Below are positions 23,275 through 31,179 of a DNA stretch of 36,184 nt, piece after piece. The translations under genes were made by a program, and so were the position numbers. Below the pieces are notes generated by a model that was given only the letters and a program-made list of their open reading frames with translations, made no database searches and had not been told where the DNA came from. The stretch lies in contig JABWBB010000029.1 in the NCBI GenBank assembly GCA_013360675.1, positions 1 to 36,184 on the forward strand, given 5' to 3'. Position 1 is the first letter of the stretch. Each line of letters opens with the position of its first letter. This DNA comes from Phycisphaerales bacterium (GTDB lineage Bacteria; Planctomycetota; Phycisphaerae; Phycisphaerales; UBA1924).

Positions 23275-23952
23275 ATGACCCGCCTTCATGCCCCCGTCGT
23301 TCGCATTGGTCCTGGCGGTGATTTCGTGCGAGAGTTCGTGGGTGACCCGTCACGTCGCGGAGGGCTGATCGAGGTGGCGCCTGAAGGACTAGCGTCGATC
23401 GGTCGCGAGGCGATGGCCGCGGCGATCGCGATCTTGCGATCGGGTGTGGGGGCACTGGTCGCGGTTGGCGGACGAGCGTACGGCGGTGTGGTCGGTGTTC
23501 GGGTCGACGAGGCAGATCGAGCGTTCAAGCGGCTGGCGAGGGCGTTGAGCCGGGCGGATCAAACCTCGGACGCGATGCCGGGCGGGGTTGAACAAGGAGG
23601 CGAGGTAACGGGCGTTTCCGGTGAGATGACCGTATCGGGCGTGCCGTGCGAAGCGGGACACGCGGTGATGGTGGACGTGAAGTCAATGACCGGGCCGGGG
23701 TGGCCCGCGACTGAAAGGATGGGAACCGATGAATCTGACTCCCAAGCAACTCCGCATTCTGCAGCTGATCCGCGATTGGCGCGTGCGTCGGGGCTATTCG
23801 CCGACGATGCAAGAACTCGCGGACGAGATCGGCGTCAGCAAGGTCACGGTCTTCGAGCACGTCGAGGCGCTCATCAAGAAGGGCGCGCTCGTCCGCGAGC
23901 CGAACAAGGCACGCTCTTTGTCGATCGCGGAGGGGATCGCGGTCCCGGATGA
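23275..23952 (+). CDS. Uncharacterised ORF overlapping lexA
   Basis: An ATG preceded by GGAAGGAG at seven bases, one of the best ribosome sites in the window, opens a frame of 225 codons. The first 150 residues look plausible as protein (VRIGPGGDFVREFVGDPSRR, then REAMAAAIAILRSGVGALVA and VDEADRAFKRLARALSRAD) and match no family I know. From 23729 on the frame overlaps lexA in another frame for 224 bases. There the translation becomes Arg-rich and low in complexity, as expected of a shadow of lexA, and no in-frame stop comes earlier. The protein may therefore carry a non-conserved tail, or a sequencing or real frameshift may hide an earlier stop. It would be translated just ahead of lexA. Confidence 0.5.
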   Translation: MTRLHAPVVRIGPGGDFVREFVGDPSRRGGLIEVAPEGLASIGREAMAAAIAILRSGVGALVAVGGRAYGGVVGVRVDEADRAFKRLARALSRADQTSDAMPGGVEQGGEVTGVSGEMTVSGVPCEAGHAVMVDVKSMTGPGWPATERMGTDESDSQATPHSAADPRLARASGLFADDARTRGRDRRQQGHGLRARRGAHQEGRARPRAEQGTLFVDRGGDRGPG

Positions 23953-24349
23953 GGCCCGGCCGCTGCGGTTCCCGCTGGTGGGGCGGATCGCCGCGGGCAA
24001 CCCGATCGAGAAGGTCGCCGACGCCGACGAGGTGGACCTGGCCGAGATGCTCAGCCCGCCCGAGTCCAAGGCCGGGTCGATGTTCGCCCTCAAGGTCGAG
24101 GGGGAATCGATGCGCGACGAGGGGATCCTCGACGGCGACTTCGTGCTGATCGAGCGCACGCAGGTGGCGAGCAACGGCGACCGGGTCGTTGCGCTGCTGC
24201 CCGACGGCTCGACCACGCTCAAGACCTTCTACAAGGAAGATGATCACATCCGGCTGCAGCCGGCCAACCCGAGCTTCGACCCGATCCGCGTCAAGTTCTG
24301 CCAGGTGCAGGGCGTTGTCAAGGGCGTGGTGCGGCGCTACGGGCGGTGA
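23729..24349 (+). CDS. lexA: LexA repressor
   Basis: LexA represses SOS genes until RecA filaments trigger its self-cleavage. The 206-residue protein has the winged-helix DNA-binding domain at residues 1-65 (PKQLRILQLIRDWRVRRGYS, with recognition helix SKVTVFEHVEAL) and the S24 peptidase domain from about 80. The cleavage site is A89-G90 in GRIAAGNP. The catalytic pair is S127 in GESM and K165 in STTLKTFY, spaced as in other LexA proteins. GGGAA and AAAGG lie before the ATG. The recognition helix differs from the E. coli and Bacillus versions, so its operator may differ too. A 225-codon ORF starts 454 bases upstream and overlaps it. Confidence 0.95.
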   Translation: MNLTPKQLRILQLIRDWRVRRGYSPTMQELADEIGVSKVTVFEHVEALIKKGALVREPNKARSLSIAEGIAVPDEARPLRFPLVGRIAAGNPIEKVADADEVDLAEMLSPPESKAGSMFALKVEGESMRDEGILDGDFVLIERTQVASNGDRVVALLPDGSTTLKTFYKEDDHIRLQPANPSFDPIRVKFCQVQGVVKGVVRRYGR

Positions 24350-24357
24350 GTGCGCAG

Positions 24358-24374
24358 CCGCCGGTATTCGGCGG
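24358..24374 (+). other. Perfect 6-bp hairpin just after lexA
   Basis: CCGCCG-GTATT-CGGCGG forms a perfect six-pair stem with a five-base loop, starting nine bases after the lexA stop. No T-run follows, so it is not a classical terminator by itself. It may stabilise the 3' end of the message. Confidence 0.4.
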
Positions 24375-24453
24375 TTGAATGTGGCGAATCCGGGTTGTGT
24401 CGCCACAGCGTGAGCGGCACAGCGCCCGCCGTGCTGAACAACAAAGTTGATCG

Positions 24454-24480
24454 ACGCCGCCTGTCTCGGGCGGCGTTTTC
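24454..24480 (+). terminator. Intrinsic terminator of the lexA unit
   Basis: ACGCCGCC (24454-24461), a seven-base loop TGTCTCG, and GGCGGCGT (24469-24476) form a perfect eight-pair stem, followed directly by TTTCTTT. It lies about 100 bases after lexA on the same strand and is the clearest terminator in the window. Confidence 0.85.
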
Positions 24481-24523
24481 TTTGCGCGCCTTCGCCGCGT
24501 GCTTTTGGGGGGGCTTGGTGTGA

Positions 24524-24539
24524 CGCCACGCTCGTGGCG
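24524..24539. other. 6-bp hairpin of unknown role
   Basis: CGCCAC-GCTC-GTGGCG forms a perfect six-pair stem with a four-base loop. There is no adjacent T-run on either strand. It could be a protein site or a structured RNA element. Confidence 0.3.
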
Positions 24540-24796
24540 GACGTGCCGCACCGCACCGGAACGCGAGCCTCGATGTTGGGCGATGCCAGGGGAGTGTTCG
24601 TGATGGGAGCTATTTCTTGACGTTCTGGTGAGCAATTGCCCCATGCCGGGCGCGGGTTATTGGCCTCGGGACTGTGCGTGATGTATTGGTTGAGTGGCAG
24701 GTTGGCCTCCTTGCCGGCCATGGGTTTCGCCATGGTTACCCCGGCGGGTTGGTGCGAGGGGTCAATCGGATCGTGATGCGGAAGGAGTGCGGGGTG

Positions 24797-25669
24797 ATGA
24801 ACAGGATGGCGATGGGTGGAGTGATCGGCGGCGTGGTGTGCGTGCTGGCCGCGAGCGCGGGCGCGGGCGAGATCTGGGGGATCAAGTCGATGGGCTCGGC
24901 GCTCCCCTCGCAGGCACCGGCGAACCTCTTCCGGTTCAACCACGACGCCAGCGGTTTTACCGACTTTGGCCCCATCTCAATTGTCGGCGGGGGGAATGTC
25001 GATGCCGACGCCCTGGCCGCGTCGAGCACGCTGGGGCTGTATGCGTTCTGGCTCACGCCCAACGGCAGCCAGTTGATGCACCTGGGCAGCGGGAGCCCGG
25101 TGGGCACGACCGTGGGCACCTTCATGCCCACGCGATCGATGCGGGCGGCGACGTTCGACGCGGCCGACCGGCTGTGGGCGATCGACGCGAGCACGAGCGA
25201 GATCATGCAGATCAACCCGCTCACCGGGTCGATCATCGGCATGCCCGCGCTCCTCCACACCGCGGTCGCGGCCCTGCTGGTCGAGGGCGAAGGATCCGAC
25301 ATCGCGGTCACGATGGGCGGCGAGATGATCTTCGTCAACGGGAACCGTATCTATTCCCTCGACCCCTTCAGCGGGGCGGCGACGCTGCTGGGCCAGGACC
25401 CGACGGCCAACCCGGTCAACTTCCTTGTGGGCGCGGCGTTCTCGCCCGACGCGCCCGCCGATCGCCTGTTCGCGTTCGAGGTCAATGGCACCGATGACCT
25501 GATCACGTACGACATGAACGTGAACTACAACCCCAGCCCGCTGATTCCCCACATCCTCCCCGGGTTCAACGCCGGGCGGGGCGATCTGGCGAGCGTGATC
25601 CCCGGGCCGGGGTTGATCGGCGTGCTGGGGGCGGCGGGGCTGGTGGGCCTGGTGCGTCGGCGGCGCTGA
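24797..25669 (+). CDS. Secreted protein with PEP-CTERM-like sorting tail
   Basis: The 290-residue protein has a signal peptide (hydrophobic GGVIGGVVCVLAASAGAG, cut near residue 24) and a C-terminal sorting-signal layout: a short Pro-Gly motif (VIPGPG), a hydrophobic helix (LIGVLGAAGLVGLV) and a terminal run of four arginines. This is a variant of the PEP-CTERM/VPxPG tails common in planctomycetes, normally processed by exosortase. The body contains repeated short strands (LGLYAFWLTPNGSQLMHLGS, AADRLWAIDASTSEIMQINP, IYSLDPFSGAATLLGQDPTA) like a beta-propeller. The ATG follows GAAGGAG by nine bases; longer in-frame starts exist upstream. Its function is unknown; surface or matrix exposure is likely. 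Confidence 0.8.
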   Translation: MNRMAMGGVIGGVVCVLAASAGAGEIWGIKSMGSALPSQAPANLFRFNHDASGFTDFGPISIVGGGNVDADALAASSTLGLYAFWLTPNGSQLMHLGSGSPVGTTVGTFMPTRSMRAATFDAADRLWAIDASTSEIMQINPLTGSIIGMPALLHTAVAALLVEGEGSDIAVTMGGEMIFVNGNRIYSLDPFSGAATLLGQDPTANPVNFLVGAAFSPDAPADRLFAFEVNGTDDLITYDMNVNYNPSPLIPHILPGFNAGRGDLASVIPGPGLIGVLGAAGLVGLVRRRR

Positions 25670-25701
25670 TTCCAGCACCCTGCCCGACAACCTGAACGAA
25701 G

Positions 25702-25728
25702 CAGACCGGTGCCACACCGGTCTGTTTT
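25702..25728 (+). terminator. Intrinsic terminator after the PEP-CTERM-like gene
   Basis: CAGACCGG (25702-25709), a seven-base loop TGCCACA and CCGGTCTG (25717-25724) form a perfect eight-pair stem followed by TTTT. It lies 32 bases after the stop codon, on the same strand. Confidence 0.85.
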
Positions 25729-25918
25729 GAATCGGTATCACGTGGGAGGCCTTGTCGGCTCGCTCGTCCATCGGGGATGGCACGCCCTTCGAGGTTGATG
25801 CGGGGCGTGGCAGTGAGAGGGCATACAGGAGTCGAACGGATACAATGCCCCCCTGACCATCCGGGCGGTGTTTTCGAGCCTGTCCGGGTCATACGGAAAA
25901 AAAAGAGGGCGTGGTCCT

Positions 25919-26737
25919 ATGCGTGTGCTTGTGATTGCCAGAACCGTCCCCGATTCGCGCGCGACGATCCGTGTCAACGCGAGCGGCGGGGCGATCGAGA
26001 CGACGGGCGTCGCCATGATCTGCGACCCCTTCGATGAACTGGGCGTCGAGCAAGGCGTGCGCCTGCGTGAGGGTCGCCCCGATGTGACCGAGGCGGTGGT
26101 GATGTCGGCCGGGCCAGGCCCGGCCACGCCGCAGGACCAGGCCCTGCGCGCTGCCCTGGCGATGGGGATCGACCGGGGGATCTACGTGCACGGCGACCTG
26201 GTCACGCCCCCGGCTCGATACGACGAGTTGCTGCTGGCCCGGGTGCTGGCGGCGGCGATCAAGGCCGAGGAGGCCAAGAACGGCGAGTTTGCGCTGATCC
26301 TCTGCGGCAAAGCCGCCATCGACACCGACGCGGGCGAACTGGGCCCCGCGCTGGGCGAGTTGCTCAACCGCCCGAGCATCGGTGCGGCGACGAAGATCGA
26401 GATCGGCGCGGACGCCAAGAGTCTGAAGGCGACGCGACGCGGCGACGGCGTGAGCGAGGCGATCGAGGCCTCGCTGCCCGCGGTGGTTTCGTGCGAGAAG
26501 GGGCTGGCCGAGCCGCGGTTCGCTTCGCTGCCCAACATCATGAAGGCCAAGAAGAAGCCCGTGGAGATGGTGAGCGCGGCGGACCTGCCCGGCCTGGCCG
26601 GCATCAAGGCGACGACCAAGGTGGTGAAGCTGAGCCCGCCCGCGCCGCGGGCCCCGTGCAAGATGCTGGCGGGCGAGCCGGCGCAGATGGCGAGTGAACT
26701 GGTGCGGCTGCTCCGCAGCGAGGCGAAGGTGATCTGA
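25919..26737 (+). CDS. etfB: Electron transfer flavoprotein beta subunit
   Basis: EtfB pairs with EtfA to carry electrons from acyl-CoA dehydrogenases. The 272-residue protein shows the usual N-terminal MRVLVIARTVPDSRATIRV, ICDPFDELGVEQGVRLREG, ALAMGIDRGIYV, FALILCGKAAIDTDAGELGP, and a late ASLPNIMKAKKKP segment typical of EtfB. It starts at ATG 25919, after a GAGGG; an in-frame start at 25868 would add an unrelated leader. TACAAT at 25841-25846 could be a -10, but no -35 partner is seen. The stop overlaps the etfA start by one base (TGATG), making an operon with etfA and the Fe-S gene. Confidence 0.94.
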   Translation: MRVLVIARTVPDSRATIRVNASGGAIETTGVAMICDPFDELGVEQGVRLREGRPDVTEAVVMSAGPGPATPQDQALRAALAMGIDRGIYVHGDLVTPPARYDELLLARVLAAAIKAEEAKNGEFALILCGKAAIDTDAGELGPALGELLNRPSIGAATKIEIGADAKSLKATRRGDGVSEAIEASLPAVVSCEKGLAEPRFASLPNIMKAKKKPVEMVSAADLPGLAGIKATTKVVKLSPPAPRAPCKMLAGEPAQMASELVRLLRSEAKVI

Positions 26738-27717
26738 TGGGCGCGAACGTACTGGTCTATATCGAATCGCGGGGTGGGCGGGCGCTGGCAGGGAGCGTGC
26801 AGTTACTCACGCTTGCGGCCCAGATCGCCGCGGGCGGGCGCGTCGAGGCGGTGGTCGTGGGGCCTGATGCCGCGACGATCGCAGCCAACGTGGCCAAGCG
26901 AGGAGCGGCGGCGGTGCACACGGTCGAGGGAGAGCCCTTCGCGATGTACGGCGCGCTGGCCTATGCCCGCGCGGTCGAGCAGGCGATGAAGCAGGCGCAG
27001 GCCAGCGTGCTGCTGCTGGCCACGAGCGAGCAATCGCGCGACTTTGCCCCGCGCGTGGCGGCGCGCCTCAACGCGACGATGGCCACCGACTGCACGCACG
27101 TCGAGATCGCGGGCGATGCGCTGCGCGTGCAGCGCCCCATGTACGCCCGCAAGTGCATGGTCGAGATCGAGATGCCCGGCGGCGTGCGCGTGCTGTCGGT
27201 GCGGCCCAATACTTTCGAGGCGCCCGGCGAAGGCACACCGGGGAGCGTCTCGCCCCTGAGCGTCACGCTCGACGCGGGCGATGCCAAGGCCAGGACGCTG
27301 GAATCGGTGCGCAGCGGCGGACAGGCCATGGACGTCGCCGAGGCGGATGTCATCGTCACCGGCGGGCAATCGCTCAAGACCACCGAGAACTTCAAGATCC
27401 TGCAGGAACTGGCGGACGAACTCGACGGGGCGGTTGGCGCGACGCGGGCGGCGGTTGACGCCGGGCTGCAGCCGTATCCGAAGCAGGTGGGGCTGACGGG
27501 CAAGACGGTGACGCCGCGGCTGTATATCGCCTGCGGGGTGGACGGCGCGGTGCAGCACCTGGCGGGGATGCGCGGGAGCAAGATCGTCGTCGCGATCAAC
27601 ACCAAAAAGGAAGCCCCGATCTTTGGTGAGGCGACGTACGGCTGCGTGGCGGATCTGTTCACGCTGGTGCCGCTGATCACGCAGGAGGTCAAGAAACTGC
27701 ACGGGGCCTCGGCGTGA
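26737..27717 (+). CDS. etfA: Electron transfer flavoprotein alpha subunit
   Basis: The 326-residue protein has the N-terminal ETF domain (VLVYIESRGGRALAGSVQLL, then VLLLATSEQSRDFAPRVAAR) and the C-terminal FAD-binding domain with the family signature: LYIACGVDGAVQHLAGMRGS, KIVVAIN, then EAPIFGEATYGCVADLFTLV. FAD bound here collects electrons from acyl-CoA dehydrogenases. The stop overlaps the start of the following membrane Fe-S gene by four bases (GTGA), so the three genes are almost certainly co-transcribed and their products probably work together. Confidence 0.95.
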   Translation: MGANVLVYIESRGGRALAGSVQLLTLAAQIAAGGRVEAVVVGPDAATIAANVAKRGAAAVHTVEGEPFAMYGALAYARAVEQAMKQAQASVLLLATSEQSRDFAPRVAARLNATMATDCTHVEIAGDALRVQRPMYARKCMVEIEMPGGVRVLSVRPNTFEAPGEGTPGSVSPLSVTLDAGDAKARTLESVRSGGQAMDVAEADVIVTGGQSLKTTENFKILQELADELDGAVGATRAAVDAGLQPYPKQVGLTGKTVTPRLYIACGVDGAVQHLAGMRGSKIVVAINTKKEAPIFGEATYGCVADLFTLVPLITQEVKKLHGASA

Positions 27718-29744
27718 GCCCGGTTGCGATGGCGCTGCTGCTGGCCGCCTCGATGGGGGCGTTTGGCGTGCTGGCGTGGAGGCGATGGCGGCTGCTGCGA
27801 CTGGCCAGGCCCGAGGCGCGGTTCGACCAGTTGGGCGAGCGATTCCGGCGGATGATGCGCATGGGCGTGGGGCAGCAGCGGATGTCTCGCTACCCGCTGG
27901 CGGGTCTCGCGCACAAGGCGATCTTCTTCGGGTTTATCGTGCTGCTGCTGCGCTCGCTGATCTTGTTTGCGCGCGGGTTTGTCGATGCCCCGGGGTTTGG
28001 TTACTGGGTCTTTGATTCGGGCACGCTGCTGGGCAATGTCTATGCGCTGGTGAAGGACGTGTATGTCGTGCTCGTGCTCGCGGGTGTGGGCGTGTTCGCG
28101 TACATGCGGCTGGTCGCCCGCACGCGGCGCCTGACGCTCAGCGCTGAGGGCGTGCTCATCCTGGTGATCATCGCGACGATGATGATTGCCGACGTGGTGT
28201 ACGACGCGGCGGGGCTGGCCCTGCACCACCCCGGCGCGGGGTTCAGCCCGTGGGAGCCGCTCGGGTCGCTGGCGGCGCCGGCCTTTGCGTGGATGGGCGA
28301 TGGGGCGAAGGCTTTTGCGTGGCACGCGGGGTTCTGGGTGCACGTGTCGCTGGTGCTGGGGTTTCTCAACCTGCTCCCGCTGTCGAAGCACTTTCACATC
28401 ATCACGGGCCTGCCCAATGTCTTTTTCCAGGATCTCACGCCGCCCGGCAGGCTCCGCCCCATCGCCGACATCGAGGGGAAGATCGAGCGCGGCGAGACGC
28501 TGGGCCTGCGCACGCTCGACGACCTGACCTGGAAGGGCGTGCTCGACCTCTATTCCTGCACCGAGTGCGGACGCTGCACCGACCACTGTCCGGCGGCCAA
28601 GACCGGCAAGATCCTCTCGCCCAAGGCCATCACAGTCGACTTGCGCAACCACCTGTATGCGACGGGTTCGTCGCGCGGCGCGACCAAGGCCGTCGAGGGT
28701 GAAGGCGGCGGTGTAACGCTCGAGGACATCGTGCCCGCGGTGGTGAACCCCGAGGCGCTGTGGGCCTGCACGACCTGCCGCGCGTGCGAGCAGGAGTGCC
28801 CGCTCAACATCAGTTACGTCGACAAGATCGTGGACATGCGCCGGCACCTGGTGATGGAGCGGGGCGAGAACCCCGCGTCGCTCAACGGGGCCTTCCAGAG
28901 CATGGAGCGCGCGGGCAATCCGTACGCGGCGGGGGCCGAGGACCGGCTCAAGTGGGCCGAGGGGCTCGAGGTGCCCGTGCTGTCGGACCTGCCCGAGGGG
29001 GCGAAGGACCGCGTGCTCTTCTGGGTGGGGTGCGCCCCGGCGTATGACGCGCGGGCGAGGGGTATCGCGCGGGCCATGGTCAAACTGCTCAACCACGCGA
29101 AGGTCGACTGGTGCTGCCTGGGGGCCGAAGAGTGCTGCACGGGCGACGCGGCCCGGCGCGCGGGCAACGAGTTCCTCTTCCAGGCGATGGCGACGGGGAA
29201 TGTCGAGACACTCAAGCGCTACGGCGTGACGAAGATCCTGACGGTCTGCGCACACTGCTTCAACTCGCTGGGGAACGAGTACCCCGACTTTGGCGGCGCG
29301 TTCGAGGTGGTGCACCACACGCAGTTTCTCGCCGCCCTGGTGCGCGAGGGGCGCCTCACGCCCACGCACCGCGTCGAGACGAGCCTGGTCTATCACGACG
29401 CCTGTTACCTGGGGCGGCACAACGATGTGTACGACGCGCCGCGCGAGGTGCTGCGGTCGGTGCCGGGCGTCACGCTCGTCGAGGCGGCGGCCTCACGCGA
29501 TCGGGGCATGTGCTGCGGCGCGGGCGGGGCGCAGATGTTCAAGGAAGAAGAGCACGGCACGCAGCGCGTGAGCGAGGCCCGCACGATCCAACTCGTGCAG
29601 ACGGGGGCAAAGACCATCGCCTCGGCTTGCCCCTTCTGCATGCGGATGCTCACCGACGCCGTGGCCAAGCAGGGCGACGGGGCCATCGCCCAGATGGACG
29701 TGGCCGAGGTGCTGCTGAAGTCGATCGAGGGCGAGATCGCATAA
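27714..29744 (+). CDS. Membrane Fe-S ETF:quinone oxidoreductase, EtfD/FadF type
   Basis: The 676-residue protein begins with about five membrane helices (near residues 3-22, 66-88, 114-133, 145-169 and 203-230, resembling a NarI-like cytochrome b region). Two [4Fe-4S] motifs of ferredoxin type follow: C282, C285, C288, C292 and C352, C355, C358, C362. The C-terminal half has two CCG domains, with WCCLGAEECC and CAHCFNS, then CCGAGGAQMF and ACPFCMRML. This architecture is that of EtfD/FadF, which takes electrons from EtfBA and passes them to menaquinone; the fused etfBA context supports it. It starts at GTG 27714; ATG 27729 is an alternative. It is convergent with the dehydrogenase gene at 29867. 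Confidence 0.9.
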   Translation: MSPVAMALLLAASMGAFGVLAWRRWRLLRLARPEARFDQLGERFRRMMRMGVGQQRMSRYPLAGLAHKAIFFGFIVLLLRSLILFARGFVDAPGFGYWVFDSGTLLGNVYALVKDVYVVLVLAGVGVFAYMRLVARTRRLTLSAEGVLILVIIATMMIADVVYDAAGLALHHPGAGFSPWEPLGSLAAPAFAWMGDGAKAFAWHAGFWVHVSLVLGFLNLLPLSKHFHIITGLPNVFFQDLTPPGRLRPIADIEGKIERGETLGLRTLDDLTWKGVLDLYSCTECGRCTDHCPAAKTGKILSPKAITVDLRNHLYATGSSRGATKAVEGEGGGVTLEDIVPAVVNPEALWACTTCRACEQECPLNISYVDKIVDMRRHLVMERGENPASLNGAFQSMERAGNPYAAGAEDRLKWAEGLEVPVLSDLPEGAKDRVLFWVGCAPAYDARARGIARAMVKLLNHAKVDWCCLGAEECCTGDAARRAGNEFLFQAMATGNVETLKRYGVTKILTVCAHCFNSLGNEYPDFGGAFEVVHHTQFLAALVREGRLTPTHRVETSLVYHDACYLGRHNDVYDAPREVLRSVPGVTLVEAAASRDRGMCCGAGGAQMFKEEEHGTQRVSEARTIQLVQTGAKTIASACPFCMRMLTDAVAKQGDGAIAQMDVAEVLLKSIEGEIA

Positions 29745-29810
29745 GGCCAATGGCCCCGGCGCGAAACGCGTGGCTTAGGACCGCTCACAGTATGAAGTGA
29801 AGGCGGGGTA

Positions 29811-29833
29811 GGGGCAGGCGGGCCGCCTGCCCC
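29811..29833. other. Perfect 11-bp palindrome between convergent genes
   Basis: GGGGCAGGCGG and CCGCCTGCCCC form a perfect 11-base inverted repeat around a single base. It sits 66 bases after the EtfD-type gene and 33 bases before the end of the convergent dehydrogenase gene. No T-run follows on either strand, so it is a possible bidirectional transcription barrier, or a copy of a dispersed palindromic element. Confidence 0.5.
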
Positions 29834-29866
29834 ACAAGGGTGTGAAGTTCATTCTGTTCGAGGCTC

Positions 29867-31045
29867 TTAGAACGCCGCGACGCCGGTGAGTTCGCGACCC
29901 ACGGCCAGTTCGTGGATGGTCTCGGTGCCCTCGTACGTGATCACGCTCTCCATGTTGAGCATGTGGCGGATCGCGCTGAACTCGACCGTGATGCCACTGG
30001 CGCCGAGCATGTCGCGGCAGTCGCGGGCGACATCGAGCGCCACGCGGCAGTTGTTCCACTTGGCCATCGAGACGTGCGCGTGGTGCAGTTTGCCCTGGTC
30101 CTTCAGGCGCCCCAGTTGCAGGGCCAGCAACTGGCCCGTGTTGATGCGACGGCACATATCGGCCAGGCGGCGCTGGATGGTCTGCGTGTGCGAGAGGGGG
30201 CGGTTGAAGAGGATGCGGACCTTGCTGTATTCGAGCGCTTCCTTGAAGCAGGCCTGGGCCGAGCCGAGCACGCCCCACGCGATGCCATAGCGGGCCTGCG
30301 TGAGGCAGCTGAGCGGGCCCTTGAGCCCGCGCACGCCCGGCAGCATTGCGCTGGCGGGGACGCGGACGTTGTCGAAGTAGAGGCCCGAGGTGGTTGAGGC
30401 CCGCAGCGAGAACTTGTGCTTGATGTCCTTGGCCGAATACCCCTTGGACTTGGCCTCGACGAGGAACCCGCGGATGCCCTCGTCGGTCTGGGCCCAGACG
30501 ACGGCGACGTCGGCGAAGGTGCCGCTGGTGATCCAGAGTTTCGAGCCGTTGATGACCCAGTCGCCGCCGTCTTTCTTGGCGACGGTGCGCATGGCGCCCG
30601 GGTCGGAGCCGCCGTCGGCTTCGGTGAGACCAAAGCAGCCGATGGCCTCGCCCTTGGCCATGGCGGGGAGCCACCGGTTCTTCTGCTCGTCGCTGCCGAA
30701 GGCGAAGATGGGGTACATGCAGAGGCTGCCCTGGACGCTGACGAAGGAGCGGAGGGCGGCGTCGCCGCGCTCGAGTTCCTGCATGACAAGGCCCGAGGCG
30801 ACGCTGTTGAGTCCGGCGCACCCATAGCCGTCGATGCTGCACCCGAGCAAGCCCATCTGGGCGAGTTCGGGGATGAGTTCCCTGGGGAAGCGTTCGTGCT
30901 CGAAGCACTCGGCCATGATGGGGATGACCTTGGCGTCGATGAATCGGGCGACGAGATCCTGGATGTCGCGTTCCTCTTCGCTGAGCGCGGAGCGGAAATC
31001 AACAAAATCAAGGGCGAGCGGGCCGGACGTTTCCGCGTTGCTCAT
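29867..31045 (-). CDS. Glutaryl-CoA dehydrogenase-like acyl-CoA dehydrogenase
   Basis: The 392-residue protein matches glutaryl-CoA dehydrogenase along its length: RSFVSVQGSLCMYPIFAFGS, GCFGLTEADGGSDPGAMRT, WVINGSKLWITSGTFADVAV, KFSLRASTTSGLYFDNVRVP, ARYGIAWGVLGSAQACF, RDMLGASGI and TYEGTETIHELAVGRELTG. The catalytic base aligns with E372 in TYEG, and R99 in the RSxxSVQ motif corresponds to the arginine that binds the substrate's distal carboxylate in the human enzyme. It would oxidise and decarboxylate glutaryl-CoA to crotonyl-CoA in lysine and tryptophan breakdown, passing electrons to ETF, whose genes lie next door. GAGGT precedes the ATG by eight bases. A related dicarboxyl-CoA substrate is possible. 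Confidence 0.9.
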   Translation of the reverse strand: MSNAETSGPLALDFVDFRSALSEEERDIQDLVARFIDAKVIPIMAECFEHERFPRELIPELAQMGLLGCSIDGYGCAGLNSVASGLVMQELERGDAALRSFVSVQGSLCMYPIFAFGSDEQKNRWLPAMAKGEAIGCFGLTEADGGSDPGAMRTVAKKDGGDWVINGSKLWITSGTFADVAVVWAQTDEGIRGFLVEAKSKGYSAKDIKHKFSLRASTTSGLYFDNVRVPASAMLPGVRGLKGPLSCLTQARYGIAWGVLGSAQACFKEALEYSKVRILFNRPLSHTQTIQRRLADMCRRINTGQLLALQLGRLKDQGKLHHAHVSMAKWNNCRVALDVARDCRDMLGASGITVEFSAIRHMLNMESVITYEGTETIHELAVGRELTGVAAF

Positions 31046-31179
31046 CGGTCATACCTCGCAGGGCGTGAATGGGGAACGAACAGGGCCTGAGCCCATGGGT
31101 ACAAGCGTAGTGCGGCCGTGTGCGTGGTTCCTGTGGAATGACCCGGGAATACGCGGGCGTGGCGCGTGTTCCGCGCGGC

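Larger units (their letters stand above)
24350..24796. other. Intergenic region after lexA with several hairpins
   Basis: These 447 bases separate lexA from the PEP-CTERM-like gene and contain no convincing gene. They hold a hairpin right after lexA (24358-24374), a strong intrinsic terminator (24454-24480) and a further hairpin (24524-24539). A TTGACG at 24617-24622 has no matching -10 at the right distance. The final 100 bases must hold the promoter of the next gene, but I cannot pick one. Confidence 0.6.

Noticed and set aside
25841..25846. TACAAT as the etfB -10
   Set aside because: The hexamer is good but the base sequence at the -35 distance is AGGGCA, so the promoter is unproven.
26961..29420. 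Long minus-strand open frame (about 819 codons) across etfA and the Fe-S gene
   Set aside because: It lies opposite well-identified genes, its translation is Arg/His/Gln-rich and matches no family, as expected of shadow frames in GC-rich DNA.
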